Assembly (NCBI GenBank): GCA_026874595.1
Contig: JAPPUL010000068.1
Coordinates: forward strand, 1,999,001-2,063,000
From: Sipunculus nudus
Taxonomy: Eukaryota > Annelida > Sipuncula > Golfingiida > Sipunculidae
Direction of reading: 5' to 3'
DNA: 64,000 nt
This document shows positions 35,217-45,483 of the stretch, piece after piece. Each line of letters opens with the position of its first letter. Position 1 is the first letter of the stretch. The notes under the pieces are model-generated. The model saw only the letters and a program-made list of their open reading frames with translations. It was not told the DNA's origin and searched no databases. A program made the position numbers and the translations under genes.

Positions 35217-36455
35217 AAAAGCAAGTATGTATAATTCTAGGCATGTTCTTTATATTATCTGTATTTTTGTATGGTTCAGTTAATAAAGAACTTATTGATG
35301 CGATCAAATCTGATGATTATAAGAGAGTAAAAATCTTAATAAAAAGCGGAAGGTCTTTGCATGTAAGGGATAAAGAAGGTGCAACCCCATTACATTGGGC
35401 ATCTTTTAAAGATGATAAAAGGATAGCGAATCTATTAATCGAGAGAGGCGCAGATGCTAATGCAAAGACTAAAGAAGGTGCAACCCCATTACATTGGGCA
35501 TCTGTTTCAGGCTATAAAGAGGTGGCTAAGGTATTAATAAAAAAAGGAGGAGCATCTGTTAATGCAAGGGATAAAGAAGGCTCAACCCCATTACATTGGG
35601 CATCTTTGAACAATGATAAAGGGATAGCGAATCTATTACTAAAGAGCGGAGCAGAGGTTAATGCAAGGGCTAAAGATGGTGCAACACCTTTACACGGGGC
35701 AGCTTTTGCGGGCCATAAAGAAGTGGCTAAGGTATTAATAGAAAAAGGAGCTAATGTTAATGAAAAGACTAAAGATGGTGCAACACCTTTACACGGGGCA
35801 GCTTTTGCGGGCCATAAAGAAGTGGTTAAGGTATTAATAGAAAAAGGAGCTAATGTTAATGAAAAGACTAAAGATGGTGCAACACCTTTACACGGGGCAG
35901 CTTTTGCGGGCCATAAAGAAGTGGTTAAGGTATTAATAGAAAAAGGAGCTAATGTTAATGTAAGGAATATAAAAGGTATTACTCCTTTGCATAGAGCTAC
36001 TTTTAAAGGTTATAAAGAAGTGGTTAAGCTATTAATAGAAAAAGGAGCTAATGTTAATGAAAAGACTAAAGATGGTGCAACACCTTTACACGGGGCAGCT
36101 TTTGCGGGGCCATAAAGAAGTGGTTAAGGTATTAATAGAAAAAGGAGCTAATGTTAATGAAAAGACTAAAGATGGTGCAACACCTTTACACGGGGCAGCT
36201 TTTGCGGGCCATAAAGAAGTGGTTAAGGTATTAATAGAAAAAGGAGCTAATGTTAATGAAAAGACTAAAGATGGTGCAACACCTTTACATGTGGCAGTTT
36301 CTAAAGGCCATAAAGAAGTGGTTAAGGTATTAATAGAAAAAGGAGCTAATGTTAATGCAAGGAATAAAGAAGGCTCAACACCTTTATCTTATGCTATTAC
36401 TAAAGGCCATAAAGAGCTAGCTAGCCTACTAAAGTCAAAAGGGGCTCGGCTTTAA
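35213..36455 (+). pseudogene. Secreted ankyrin-repeat protein 1, frameshifted at a G run
   Basis: The gene starts at 35213 after a gaggg SD and encodes a signal peptide (about 1-23) and about eleven ankyrin repeats of 33 residues. The frame breaks at 36106-36109, where four G stand in place of the three found at this position in every sister repeat, giving a stop at 36115. The +1 frame continues to 36455 with three normal repeats and ends in a typical capping repeat. DNA repeats of 99 bp between about 35670 and 36290 are nearly identical. It may be a phase-variable gene, a recent pseudogene or a sequencing error. Confidence 0.8.
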
Positions 36456-36546
36456 TAGAGTTAGTATATTAGTCTATAATGCTGGCTTATACTTCTTTAA
36501 TTTAGAATACCATTACTAAGATTTAGCAAGACTTATTAATAGTATT
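36282..36546. repeat. 265-bp direct repeat, copy 1 (3' end of ankyrin gene 1)
   Basis: Bases 36282-36546 appear identical to 37883-38147, an offset of 1601. The repeat covers the last two ankyrin units, the stop codon and about 90 bases after it. It indicates a tandem duplication of about 1.6 kb. Confidence 0.9.
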
Positions 36547-36618
36547 CAATTAATTATCTTTATCTTTTAATGGTTGTTAACTTTACTAGGGTAACTTATT
36601 GTTAAAGAGGGAATTAAA

Positions 36619-38056
36619 ATGAAAAAGCAAATATGGTTAATTATAGTGATATTATTATTATTCTCTGTGTATTTGAGTGCTTGTGTTGATAGTTCTTTTA
36701 TTAAGGCAAACTCAAATGGTGATTATGAGAGAGTTAAAAACTTAAAAGAAAAAGGGTCAGAAGTTAATGCAAGGGATAAAGAAGGTTGGACTCCTTTACA
36801 TTTTGCTGCTTATGCAGGTTATAAAGATAAGATTAAGGTATTACTAAAAAGCGGTGCAGAAGTTAATGCAAGGAATGCAAATGGTGATACTCCTTTACAT
36901 GGGGCTGTTATGAACGGGCATGGAGACGTGGTTAAGCTATTACTAAAAAGCGGAGCAGAAGTTAATGCAAGGGATATTAAATATGGCTTTACTCCTTTAC
37001 ATGTGGCTGTTGTTCAAGGCTATAAAGATGTGACTAAGCTATTACTAAAAAGCGGAGCAGAGGTTAATGTAAGGGATGTAAAGAGCAGGACTCCTTTATA
37101 TATGGGAGCTTTGAACGGGCATGGAGACGTGGTTAAGTTATTACTAAAAAGCGGAGCATATACTAATGCAAGGGATATTAAATATGGGACAACTCCTTTA
37201 AGTATGGCAGCTTTGAACGGGCATGGAGACGTGGTTAAGCTATTACTAGAGAACGGAGCAGAGGTTAATGCAAGGAATAAAGAAGGCTTTACTCCTTTAT
37301 TTGTGGCAGCTTTTGCGGGCCATAAAGAAGTGGTTAAACTATTAATAGAGAAGGGCGCAGAGGTTAATGCAAGGGATAAAAAAGGTGCAACACCTTTACA
37401 TAAAGCTACTTTTAAAGATCATAAAGATGTGGTTAAGCTATTAATAGAGAACGGAGCAGAAGTAAATGCAAAGGATATTAAATATGGTGATACTCCTTTA
37501 AGTATGGCAGCTTTTGCGGGCCATAAAGAAGTGGTTAAGGTATTAATAGAGAAAGGAGCTAATGTTAATGCAAGGGATAAAAAAGGTATTACTCCTTTGC
37601 ATAGAGCTACTTTTAAAGATCATAAAGATGTGGTTAAGCTATTACTAGAGAACGGAGCATCTGTTAGGAGTACCCAGGGGGGCTTTACTCCTTTACATAT
37701 AGCTATTAGCCCTGATGTAGCTAGACTATTAATAGAGGGCGGAGCAGAAGTAAATGCAAAGGATATATATGGTGGTAGAACACCTTTACATTTTGCTGCT
37801 GAGATAAATAGACATAATGTGGCTAAGCTGTTGATAGACAAAGGGGGCAAACATTAATGCAAGGGGTGAATATGATTGGACTCCTTTACATGTGGCAGTT
37901 TCTAAAGGCCATAAAGAAGTGGTTAAGGTATTAATAGAAAAAGGAGCTAATGTTAATGCAAGGAATAAAGAAGGCTCAACACCTTTATCTTATGCTATTA
38001 CTAAAGGCCATAAAGAGCTAGCTAGCCTACTAAAGTCAAAAGGGGCTCGGCTTTAA
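36619..38056 (+). pseudogene. Ankyrin-repeat lipoprotein 2, frameshifted at a G run
   Basis: It starts at 36619 (SD agaggg) with a lipoprotein signal: a hydrophobic stretch followed by LSAC with C22. About thirteen ankyrin repeats are encoded overall. The first frame ends at 37857 because a run of five G at 37843-37847 shifts it; with four G the frame would read on to 38056 through two more normal repeats. The first 370 bases match gene 3 almost exactly. As with gene 1, phase variation, decay or base-calling error are all possible. Confidence 0.8.
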
Positions 38057-38147
38057 TAGAGTTAGTATATTAGTCTATAATGCTGGCTTATACTTCTTTA
38101 ATTTAGAATACCATTACTAAGATTTAGCAAGACTTATTAATAGTATT
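37883..38147. repeat. 265-bp direct repeat, copy 2 (3' end of ankyrin gene 2)
   Basis: Second copy of the block at 36282-36546, again including the ankyrin stop and downstream sequence. After gene 3 (39268-39305) a shorter, diverged piece of the same downstream sequence is still recognisable. Confidence 0.9.
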
Positions 38148-38220
38148 AGATTAATTAGTTTTATCTTTTAACGTTTGTTATCTTTATTAGGACTAATCTA
38201 TTGTTATAGAGGGAATTAAA

Positions 38221-39255
38221 ATGAAAAAGCAAATATGGTTAATTATAGTGATATTATTATTATTCTCTGTGTATTTGAGTGCTTGTGTTGATAGTTCTTT
38301 TATTAAGGCAAACTCAAATGGTGATTATGAGAGAGTTAAAAACTTAAAAGAAAAAGGGTCAGAAGTTAATGCAAGGGATAAAGAAGGTTGGACTCCTTTA
38401 CATTTTGCTGCTTATGCAGGTTATAAAGATAAGATTAAGGTATTACTAAAAAGCGGAGCAGAAGTTAATGCAAGGAATGCAAATGGTGATACTCCTTTAC
38501 ATGGGGCTGTTATGAACGGGCATGGAGACGTGGTTAAGCTATTACTAAAAAGCGGAGCAGAAGTTAATGCAAGGGATATTAAATATGGCGGAACTCCTTT
38601 ACATGCGGCTGCTCTTAAAGGTCATAAAGATGTGGTTAAACTATTAATAGAAAAAGGGGCAGAGGTTAATGCAAAGACTAAATGGGGCGGAACTCCTTTA
38701 CATGCAGCTGCTTTGAACAGGCATAATGATGTGGTTAAGCTATTACTAAAAAGCGGAGCAGAAGTTAATACAAGGGATAAAAAAGGTATGACCCCTTTAC
38801 ATAAAGCTACTTTTAAAGATCATAAAGATGTGGTTAAGCTATTACTAGAGAACGGAGCATCTGTTAGGAGTACCCAGGGGGGCTTTACTCCTTTACATAT
38901 AGCTATTAGCCCTGATGTAGCTAGACTATTAATAGAGGGGGGAGCAGAAGTAAATGCAAAGGATATATATGGTGGTAGAACACCTTTGCATGTAGCTGCT
39001 TATGCAGGTTATAAAGATAAGGTTAAGGTATTACTAAAAAGCGGTGCAGAAGTTAATGCAAGGGATAAAAAAGGTTGGACTCCTTTACATGTGGCAGCTT
39101 CTAAAGGACATAAAGAAGTGGTTAAGGTATTACTAGAGAACGGAGCAGAGGTTAATGCAAGGAATAAAGAAGGCACAACACCTTTATCTTATGCTATTAC
39201 TAAAGGCCATAAAGAGCTAGCTAGCCTCCTAAAATCAAAAGGAGCAAAACGTTAA
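38221..39255 (+). CDS. Ankyrin-repeat lipoprotein 3 (intact)
   Basis: 344 aa. Lipoprotein signal with lipobox LSAC (C22), a short helix, then about nine ankyrin repeats (TPLH/TPLS motifs at 33-residue spacing) ending in a capping repeat with [11 protein letters not shown]. It shares its first 370 bases with gene 2 with about one mismatch, and an internal block around 38815-38990 with gene 2 at 37610-37790. A lipid-anchored ankyrin protein would face the periplasm or the cell exterior; such proteins are common in bacteria that live with eukaryotic hosts, but the target is unknown. Confidence 0.85.
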   Translation: MKKQIWLIIVILLLFSVYLSACVDSSFIKANSNGDYERVKNLKEKGSEVNARDKEGWTPLHFAAYAGYKDKIKVLLKSGAEVNARNANGDTPLHGAVMNGHGDVVKLLLKSGAEVNARDIKYGGTPLHAAALKGHKDVVKLLIEKGAEVNAKTKWGGTPLHAAALNRHNDVVKLLLKSGAEVNTRDKKGMTPLHKATFKDHKDVVKLLLENGASVRSTQGGFTPLHIAISPDVARLLIEGGAEVNAKDIYGGRTPLHVAAYAGYKDKVKVLLKSGAEVNARDKKGWTPLHVAASKGHKEVVKVLLENGAEVNARNKEGTTPLSYAITKGHKELASLLKSKGAKR

Positions 39256-39360
39256 ATAAGGTTATTAGAATACCATTAACGCTAAGATTTAGCAAGACTT
39301 ATTAATATATGGCTAATAAATAATAATATATTAGTATATTATTATAGGAGTAATAAGTCT

Positions 39361-40119
39361 ATGCCAATAGAAAGAAGCTACCCACAAAAACCAAAAGCAG
39401 TATACTTTTATAGTACCTGCCTTGTTAATCTACTATATCCTAAAACAGGCCTATCAGCAATCAACCTTCTGGAGAAAGAGTCAGTAAAGGTTATTTACCC
39501 CAAAAGTCAAACATGTTGTAGCCAACCTGCCTTTAATGCAGGATATTGGAGTGATGCTAAGGCGGTTATAAAGAAACAAATAAAACTATTTAATAAAGAC
39601 TATCCTGTTGTTGTACCCTCAGCCTCTTGTGGCTCTATGTTAAAGATGTATTCTTTAAAGCTTTTTGAAGATGATCCTTATTTAAAAGAAGTAAAAGAGT
39701 TTGCCTCAAGGGTTTATGAGCTTAGCGAGTTTCTAGTACATTGTTTAAAAGTGAAGTTAGAAGACAAAGGTAGTCCAATACGTGCTGTATGGCATAGTTC
39801 TTGCCAGGCTATGCGAGTTATGAATATAGGAAAGGAGCCTAAAAGACTTTTAAGACAATTAAAGAATGTAGAATTAGTCGAGATGGAGAAAGAAAATGAA
39901 TGTTGTGGTTTTGGCGGGACTTTTTCTGTAAAGCATCCTGAAATATCAGGAGTTATGGTTAATGATAAAGTTACGAATGCCTTAAAGTCGAAAGCTGATG
40001 TAGTTCTTGGCAGTGAAAGTGGATGTCTTTTAAACATAGATGGGGCTTTAAAAAAGCAGGAGATTAATTTACCAACAAAACATATAGCTACCTTTTTGTG
40101 GGAGCGAACTAATGGCTAA
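39361..40119 (+). CDS. lutA: Lactate utilization protein A (LldE-like)
   Basis: 252 aa with two cysteine-rich CCG domains (QTCCSQPAFNAG near 57-68 and ENECCGFGGTFS near 179-190), which bind an Fe-S cluster. LutABC together oxidise L-lactate to pyruvate and pass electrons to quinone. SD taggag lies ten bases upstream. The gene overlaps lutB by eight bases, so the three genes are translationally coupled. Confidence 0.9.
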   Translation: MPIERSYPQKPKAVYFYSTCLVNLLYPKTGLSAINLLEKESVKVIYPKSQTCCSQPAFNAGYWSDAKAVIKKQIKLFNKDYPVVVPSASCGSMLKMYSLKLFEDDPYLKEVKEFASRVYELSEFLVHCLKVKLEDKGSPIRAVWHSSCQAMRVMNIGKEPKRLLRQLKNVELVEMEKENECCGFGGTFSVKHPEISGVMVNDKVTNALKSKADVVLGSESGCLLNIDGALKKQEINLPTKHIATFLWERTNG

Positions 40120-41548
40120 AAAGAATAGTGAGTTTAAAAAAAGAGTTAAGAAAGAGCTTGAAGGGCGAGAGGGGCGAAAAAACTTTAGACTGGCAATGGA
40201 TAGCATAGTTAAACGCCGTAAAGAAGCTTTTAGTGATAAAGAAGAACTTGAGTATTTAAGAAACTTAGGAAACTATATAAAGGTAAAAGCCTTATCTAAC
40301 CTGCCAGATTTACTTGAAAGGCTTGAAAGCAATTGTCAAAAGAATGGGATAAAAGTACACTGGGCCCAAACATCCGATAGTGCTAATAATATTATACTAG
40401 ATATAATAAGAACCCATAATGCAAATAAGCTAGTAAAAGGTAAGTCCATGGTCTCAGAGGAGATACACTTAAATGACTTTTTAGAGGAGAATGGGATTGA
40501 ATGTATAGAAACAGACCTTGGGGAATATATAATCCAGCTTGCCAAAGAAAAGCCTTACCATATAATAGTGCCTGCGATTCACAAAGATAAGAGACAGATA
40601 GCAAAACTATTTGAGGAAAAACTAGGAACTAAATATACAGAAGAAATAAAAGAGCTAACAAAAATAGCAAGAGCAAAACTTCGTAAAAAGTTTCGTGAGG
40701 CACAAATTGGTCTTAGCGGAGTAAACTTTGCAGTTGCAGATACAGGAACTCTTTGTTTAGTAGAGAATGAAGGTAATGGACGGATGTGTACAACCGTACC
40801 TCCTGTACATATTGCTATAATGGGCATAGAAAAAGTAGTAGAAAAGCTTGAGGAGGTGCCACCACTTCTTAGCTTGCTTACAAGATCAGCTACCGGACAA
40901 AAGATTACAACTTATTTTAATATGATTAACTCCCCAAGAAAGGAGAATGAAAAAGATGGGCCAGATGAAGTGCATTTAGTGATTCTTGATAATGGACGTA
41001 GTAAGATATATGCTAATAAAGAAGTCCAAGAAGCATTATTATGTATCCGTTGTGGAGCCTGTTTAAATCATTGTCCAATATACTTGTCAATAGGCGGGCA
41101 TGGCTATGGATATGTTTATCCTGGTCCTATTGGTAAAATACTTACTACGATGATGGAAGGGATGAAGAAGGCAGGAGAGCTACCAACTGCATCAAGTTTA
41201 TGTAACGCTTGTTCAGAAGTATGTCCTGTTAAGATACCTTTAGCTGATATTATTATTAAACTAAGAAATGAAGCTGTTGAAAAGCCTCGTGGTTCAAATA
41301 TTGCAAATATTGCAAGTAATGAACGTCAAAAAAACTTAATTGAAGGTATTATATGGAAATTATGGCGAATGCTATACTCATCACCTAGGATATATAGGCT
41401 ATTACTTAGTGTCGGAAGGCCAATAATGTATAAAAGGCGGCTTAACTTTGGTCCTCTAAAAGAGTGGAATAAGTTTAGAGTCCCCCCTAAACTAGCTAAG
41501 GAGTCGCTTAATAAGCTGCTTAAGCAAAGAGGAGTCGATTATGAGTAA
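40112..41548 (+). CDS. lutB: Lactate utilization iron-sulfur protein B (LldF-like)
   Basis: 478 aa. The LUD domain covers about 65-295, followed by ferredoxin-type cysteines C311, C314, C317, C321 and C364, C367, C371 (plus later Cys positions), the usual two 4Fe-4S clusters. It is the central electron-transfer subunit with LutA and LutC. It overlaps both neighbours by eight bases. Confidence 0.92.
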   Translation: MAKKNSEFKKRVKKELEGREGRKNFRLAMDSIVKRRKEAFSDKEELEYLRNLGNYIKVKALSNLPDLLERLESNCQKNGIKVHWAQTSDSANNIILDIIRTHNANKLVKGKSMVSEEIHLNDFLEENGIECIETDLGEYIIQLAKEKPYHIIVPAIHKDKRQIAKLFEEKLGTKYTEEIKELTKIARAKLRKKFREAQIGLSGVNFAVADTGTLCLVENEGNGRMCTTVPPVHIAIMGIEKVVEKLEEVPPLLSLLTRSATGQKITTYFNMINSPRKENEKDGPDEVHLVILDNGRSKIYANKEVQEALLCIRCGACLNHCPIYLSIGGHGYGYVYPGPIGKILTTMMEGMKKAGELPTASSLCNACSEVCPVKIPLADIIIKLRNEAVEKPRGSNIANIASNERQKNLIEGIIWKLWRMLYSSPRIYRLLLSVGRPIMYKRRLNFGPLKEWNKFRVPPKLAKESLNKLLKQRGVDYE

Positions 41549-42206
41549 TGACAAGGTTAATATATTATCACGTCTTAAAAAGTCTATATTTAATAATAAT
41601 GTCTTACAACATAATGATTATGACACTCTATATTCTAATATCCTTAATACTAAAAAAGTCTTTAATAATAAGCTTGACAGACTAAAAGATTTACTAATAA
41701 ACGTTCATAATGCAAAGGTATATGATACTACTAATGACAATATTGTTAAAGACACACAAGACATTCTACAAAAAAAGAAAATTAAGACTTTACTATATTC
41801 AGAAAAAACAGATATTGGTAAAAAGCTATCCCTTGCGATGTCCAAAAGCGATATAGAACTTGTTAGTTACCCTGATAATATTAACAATTTTAAAGAAAAG
41901 TTATTTAGTATAGATGCCTCTATAACTACTACAGTAGGAGGAATAGCAGATACAGGCACTCTTATAATATGCCCTACAAAAGAAGAGCCAAGATCGATGT
42001 CATTGGTGCCACCAATACACATAGCTATTTTAGATAGTAAAAATATATATAACACATTTTTAGAAGCAATAGAAAATGCAGATTGGACAAATACTACAAA
42101 TATTGTTTTAGTATCAGGCCCCTCAAAAACAGCTGATATAGAATTTGTATTAACTCACGGTGTCCATGGCCCAAAAGAGCTAATTGTGTTTCTATTGAGT
42201 AATTAA
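41541..42206 (+). CDS. lutC: Lactate utilization protein C (LldG-like)
   Basis: 221 aa LUD-domain protein. Motifs VGGIADTGTL and SLVPPIHIAIL in the centre and SGPSKTADIEFVLTHGVHGP at the C-terminus are conserved in LutC. It is the last gene of the overlapping trio. The following FAD oxidase starts 163 bases later, in the same direction. Confidence 0.92.
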   Translation: MSNDKVNILSRLKKSIFNNNVLQHNDYDTLYSNILNTKKVFNNKLDRLKDLLINVHNAKVYDTTNDNIVKDTQDILQKKKIKTLLYSEKTDIGKKLSLAMSKSDIELVSYPDNINNFKEKLFSIDASITTTVGGIADTGTLIICPTKEEPRSMSLVPPIHIAILDSKNIYNTFLEAIENADWTNTTNIVLVSGPSKTADIEFVLTHGVHGPKELIVFLLSN

Positions 42207-42369
42207 CCATCACTAATATATTAGCTTTATTATTCTAATCTTTAAGCAACTATAGCAACTATATAGAACAAATCCCAACAGGTATTAGAATTATTCCTTG
42301 ACTAAGGAGTTTATATAAGGTAAATTATAAATCTAAATATAGAAAAGAATTATGGATATATAAAAACAT

Positions 42370-45276
42370 ATGAATATAGAAGAGTTAAAAACTTCTTTAG
42401 AAGGTAAAGTCCTTAATGATGAGACATCACGATTACTTTATGCAACTGATGCATCTGTATATAGAGAAGTACCTAGCATGGTATGCTTACCTAGAAATAA
42501 AGAAGATATAATAAAGATTATTACTTTTGCCAAAGAGCATGAACTAACTATAATACCACGTACTGCGGGCACATCTTTAGCGGGGCAGGTAGTTGGTTCT
42601 GGGATTATTGTTGACGTATCTTTAATGAACAAGATACTTGAAGTTAACAAAGAGGAAGGTTGGGTTAGAGTGGAACCTGGGGTTGTATATGATGAGCTTA
42701 ATAGCTACCTTAAACGATATAAGTTATTCTTTGCACCTGAGACATCTAGTTCTAATCGGTGTATGATGGGGGGGATGGTAGGTAATAATTCTGCTGGTCT
42801 TCATTCTCTAGTATATGGTACTACACGCGATCATATAATATCTTTAAAGACTATACTAAGTGATACATCTGAGGTTGAGTTTGGCTATATAAGTAAAGCT
42901 GAGTTTGAGGCTAAGTGTAATGGCAGTTCATTAGAAAGTAATATTTATAGTAATATTAAAGATATATTATCAGACCCCAAAAACAGAGATGAAATAAATA
43001 AAGGCTACCCTGATAAGACGATATTAAGACGCAATACGGGTTATGCCCTAGATGTCTTAGCTAGCTCAGAGGTTTTTTGTGATGGCGGTGCTAGATTTAA
43101 CATGGCAAAGTTATTAACTGGCTCAGAAGGGACGCTAGCTTTTACAACCGAGATTAAGCTTAATATAATTCCCATATTGAATAAGCGAGTAGGACTTATT
43201 TGTGTACATTTGGATTCTATAATAGAGGCAGCAAAAGCTAATTTAATAGCATTAGAACATAAGCCCCAGGCGGTTGAGCTTATGGATAAAGCTATAGTAG
43301 ATCTTACAAAAGATAATATAGAGCAAGCTAGAAATAGGTTTTTTATAAAAGGTGAGCCTGAAGCGGTCATTATGGTAGAATTTATTGCTGACACAGAAGA
43401 AGAGCTATATAGCATAAGAGACAGGCTTGAATCTGACATGAAAAAAGCTAATTTGGGCTATCACTTTCCAATCTTGCTTGATAATGATATACAAAAAGCA
43501 TGGGATCTGCGTAACGCAGGGCTTGGGATATTAGCTAATATGCCAGGAGATGCTAAACCGATTCCATTTATAGAAGATAGTGCAGTTAGTGCCAACTCAT
43601 TAGAAGAGTATCTTAAGGAGTTTCAGTTAATATTAGATAAGTATAATTTATCTTGTGTATACTATGCTCATATATCTGTAGGAGAGTTACACTTAAGGCC
43701 TGTTCTTAACTTAAAAAGCAGTAAAGACCATAAGATATTTAAGGAAGTGGCTTTAGAGGCAGCTACACTTGTAAAGAAGTATAAAGGGTCAATTAGTGGT
43801 GAACATGGAGATGGTAGGTCAAGGAGTGAGTTTATACCTCTTATTATCGGAGAGCATAATTATAACTTACTAAAGAGGATAAAGAAAACGTGGGATCCGT
43901 TAAATGTATTTAATAGAGGTAAGATAATAGATTCTGTTGAAATGTCGTCTAATCTTAGATATGATCCAGAGAAAAAGGTTAATGATGTAGATACAACATT
44001 TGATTTTGCAAGTTCTTATGGGATGCTTGGGATGATAGAGAAGTGTAATGGAGTGGGCTCATGCCGTAAATCGCTTAGCGGTATTATGTGTCCTAGTTAT
44101 ATGGCAAGTAAAGATGAGGCTTTTACAACGAGGGCCAGAGCTAATCTGTTAAGAGAATCTTTTAATAACGGAAATTCCTTTAAAAACGAAGAAGTATACA
44201 AAATACTTGATCACTGTCTTTCTTGCAAAGGATGTAAGGCTGAGTGTCCGTCTAATGTTGATATGACAAAATTAAAAGCTGAGTATCTGCAACATTATTA
44301 TGATGATAATAAGGTCCCACTTAGAGTATTATTATCAGCATATATGCCAAGTATGTATAAGCTTGGGTCTATTTATCCTAGACTATTTAACTATAGTTTA
44401 AAGAGTAGAATGATTAAAGGAATGTTAAAACTTAGTTTAAAAAGAGAAATACCCAAAGTACATAAAACTACCCTAGAAAGATGGATTAAAAAGAATTTAG
44501 CTAATATTAATAAATCGCTTACAAATAAAACAGGTTCTTTAAATCTCTTTGTAGATGAGTTTACTAACTATATTGATGTAGATATTGGTATTAAGGCTAT
44601 TTTAGTTTTAAATAAGCTAGGTTATTATATAAAACCTCATTACATTAATAGTGGCCGTGCACTGTTGTCTAATGGGCTTATAAGGAAAGCTAAGAAAAAA
44701 GCTATTAGTAATGTTAAGATGCTAAGAGACTCTATATCTTCTTCGGAGCCTCTTATAGGTATTGAGCCGTCTGCAGTTTTAACCGTTAAAGATGAGTATA
44801 TTGACCTTGTAGATAAAGAACTTCTTGATAGTGCAAAGCTTTTATCACAGAATACATTTATGATAGACGAGTTCCTGGCTCGTGAGGCAAGTAATGGACG
44901 AATAACTAAAAGTTTATTTTCTAACAAAAATAAAACTATTTTACTACATGGTCATTGCTACCAAAAAGTATTAGGTTCTGTGGAGTCTGTTAAATACATA
45001 TTATCCTATCCAGAGAATTATAAAGTAGAAGATATCGCATCTGGCTGTTGTGGGATGGCAGGATTCTTTGGATATGAGAAAGATCATTATGAGTTATCGA
45101 TGAAGATAGGTGAATTAGTATTATTCCCAACTGTAAGGACGGCAAATAGCGCTAGTGTTATATGTGCTAATGGAACTAGTTGTAGAAGCCAAATTAAAGA
45201 TGGCACAGGAGCTAACGCTCTACATTCAGTTGAGATATTATATAGTGCACTTAATAATGACGGACACTCATCTTGA
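42370..45276 (+). CDS. FAD/Fe-S 2-hydroxyacid dehydrogenase (D-lactate dehydrogenase-like)
   Basis: 968 aa, three-part protein: FAD-binding PCMH domain (about 35-270; PRTAGTSLAGQVVG), FAD-linked oxidase C-terminal domain (about 275-530; SGEHGDGRSRSEF), and an Fe-S half with ferredoxin cysteines (HCLSCKGCKAECP near 615-627) and a CCG domain (ASGCCGMAGFFG near 895). This layout is found in Dld-type D-lactate, D-2-hydroxyglutarate and related dehydrogenases that reduce quinone. Beside lutABC, D-lactate is the obvious substrate. Given the DHPS operon, sulfolactate is an alternative, though unproved. Confidence 0.85.
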   Translation: MNIEELKTSLEGKVLNDETSRLLYATDASVYREVPSMVCLPRNKEDIIKIITFAKEHELTIIPRTAGTSLAGQVVGSGIIVDVSLMNKILEVNKEEGWVRVEPGVVYDELNSYLKRYKLFFAPETSSSNRCMMGGMVGNNSAGLHSLVYGTTRDHIISLKTILSDTSEVEFGYISKAEFEAKCNGSSLESNIYSNIKDILSDPKNRDEINKGYPDKTILRRNTGYALDVLASSEVFCDGGARFNMAKLLTGSEGTLAFTTEIKLNIIPILNKRVGLICVHLDSIIEAAKANLIALEHKPQAVELMDKAIVDLTKDNIEQARNRFFIKGEPEAVIMVEFIADTEEELYSIRDRLESDMKKANLGYHFPILLDNDIQKAWDLRNAGLGILANMPGDAKPIPFIEDSAVSANSLEEYLKEFQLILDKYNLSCVYYAHISVGELHLRPVLNLKSSKDHKIFKEVALEAATLVKKYKGSISGEHGDGRSRSEFIPLIIGEHNYNLLKRIKKTWDPLNVFNRGKIIDSVEMSSNLRYDPEKKVNDVDTTFDFASSYGMLGMIEKCNGVGSCRKSLSGIMCPSYMASKDEAFTTRARANLLRESFNNGNSFKNEEVYKILDHCLSCKGCKAECPSNVDMTKLKAEYLQHYYDDNKVPLRVLLSAYMPSMYKLGSIYPRLFNYSLKSRMIKGMLKLSLKREIPKVHKTTLERWIKKNLANINKSLTNKTGSLNLFVDEFTNYIDVDIGIKAILVLNKLGYYIKPHYINSGRALLSNGLIRKAKKKAISNVKMLRDSISSSEPLIGIEPSAVLTVKDEYIDLVDKELLDSAKLLSQNTFMIDEFLAREASNGRITKSLFSNKNKTILLHGHCYQKVLGSVESVKYILSYPENYKVEDIASGCCGMAGFFGYEKDHYELSMKIGELVLFPTVRTANSASVICANGTSCRSQIKDGTGANALHSVEILYSALNNDGHSS

Positions 45277-45340
45277 AAAAGAAAGAATAATAGAACTTCA
45301 AAAGGATGCCATTCCATACCTTGTAATTACTTATTCCTAA
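45257..45340 (+). CDS. Possible 27-codon ORF overlapping the FAD oxidase end
   Basis: ATG at 45257 lies 20 bases inside the previous gene and gives a 27-residue peptide with a charged N-terminus and a hydrophobic end. The overlap could allow coupled translation, but the peptide matches nothing I know. Low confidence. Confidence 0.15.
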   Translation: MTDTHLEKERIIELQKDAIPYLVITYS

Positions 45341-45360
45341 GACAATATGTTAATTTTAAA

Positions 45361-45378
45361 AAAAAGCTTCGTCTTTTT
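45361..45378 (+). terminator. Weak candidate terminator after the lactate locus
   Basis: aaaaag and cttttt can pair across a six-base loop containing ttcg, and the T tract is part of the stem. It lies between the FAD oxidase operon and the TAXI transporter operon. The stem is almost entirely A-T, so the call is weak. Confidence 0.25.
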
Positions 45379-45483
45379 GACCTAAATTTATTACTTTTGC
45401 TTTGGATGTTTTTATATATTCCTATATAATGGCTATATAACATAAACGTTCTTTAAAAGAAAAATAAATGGAGGATAATAGAT

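Noticed and set aside
35670-36290. 99-bp repeats as a non-coding satellite
   Set aside because: The period equals one 33-residue ankyrin repeat and the frame is open across them, so they are coding.
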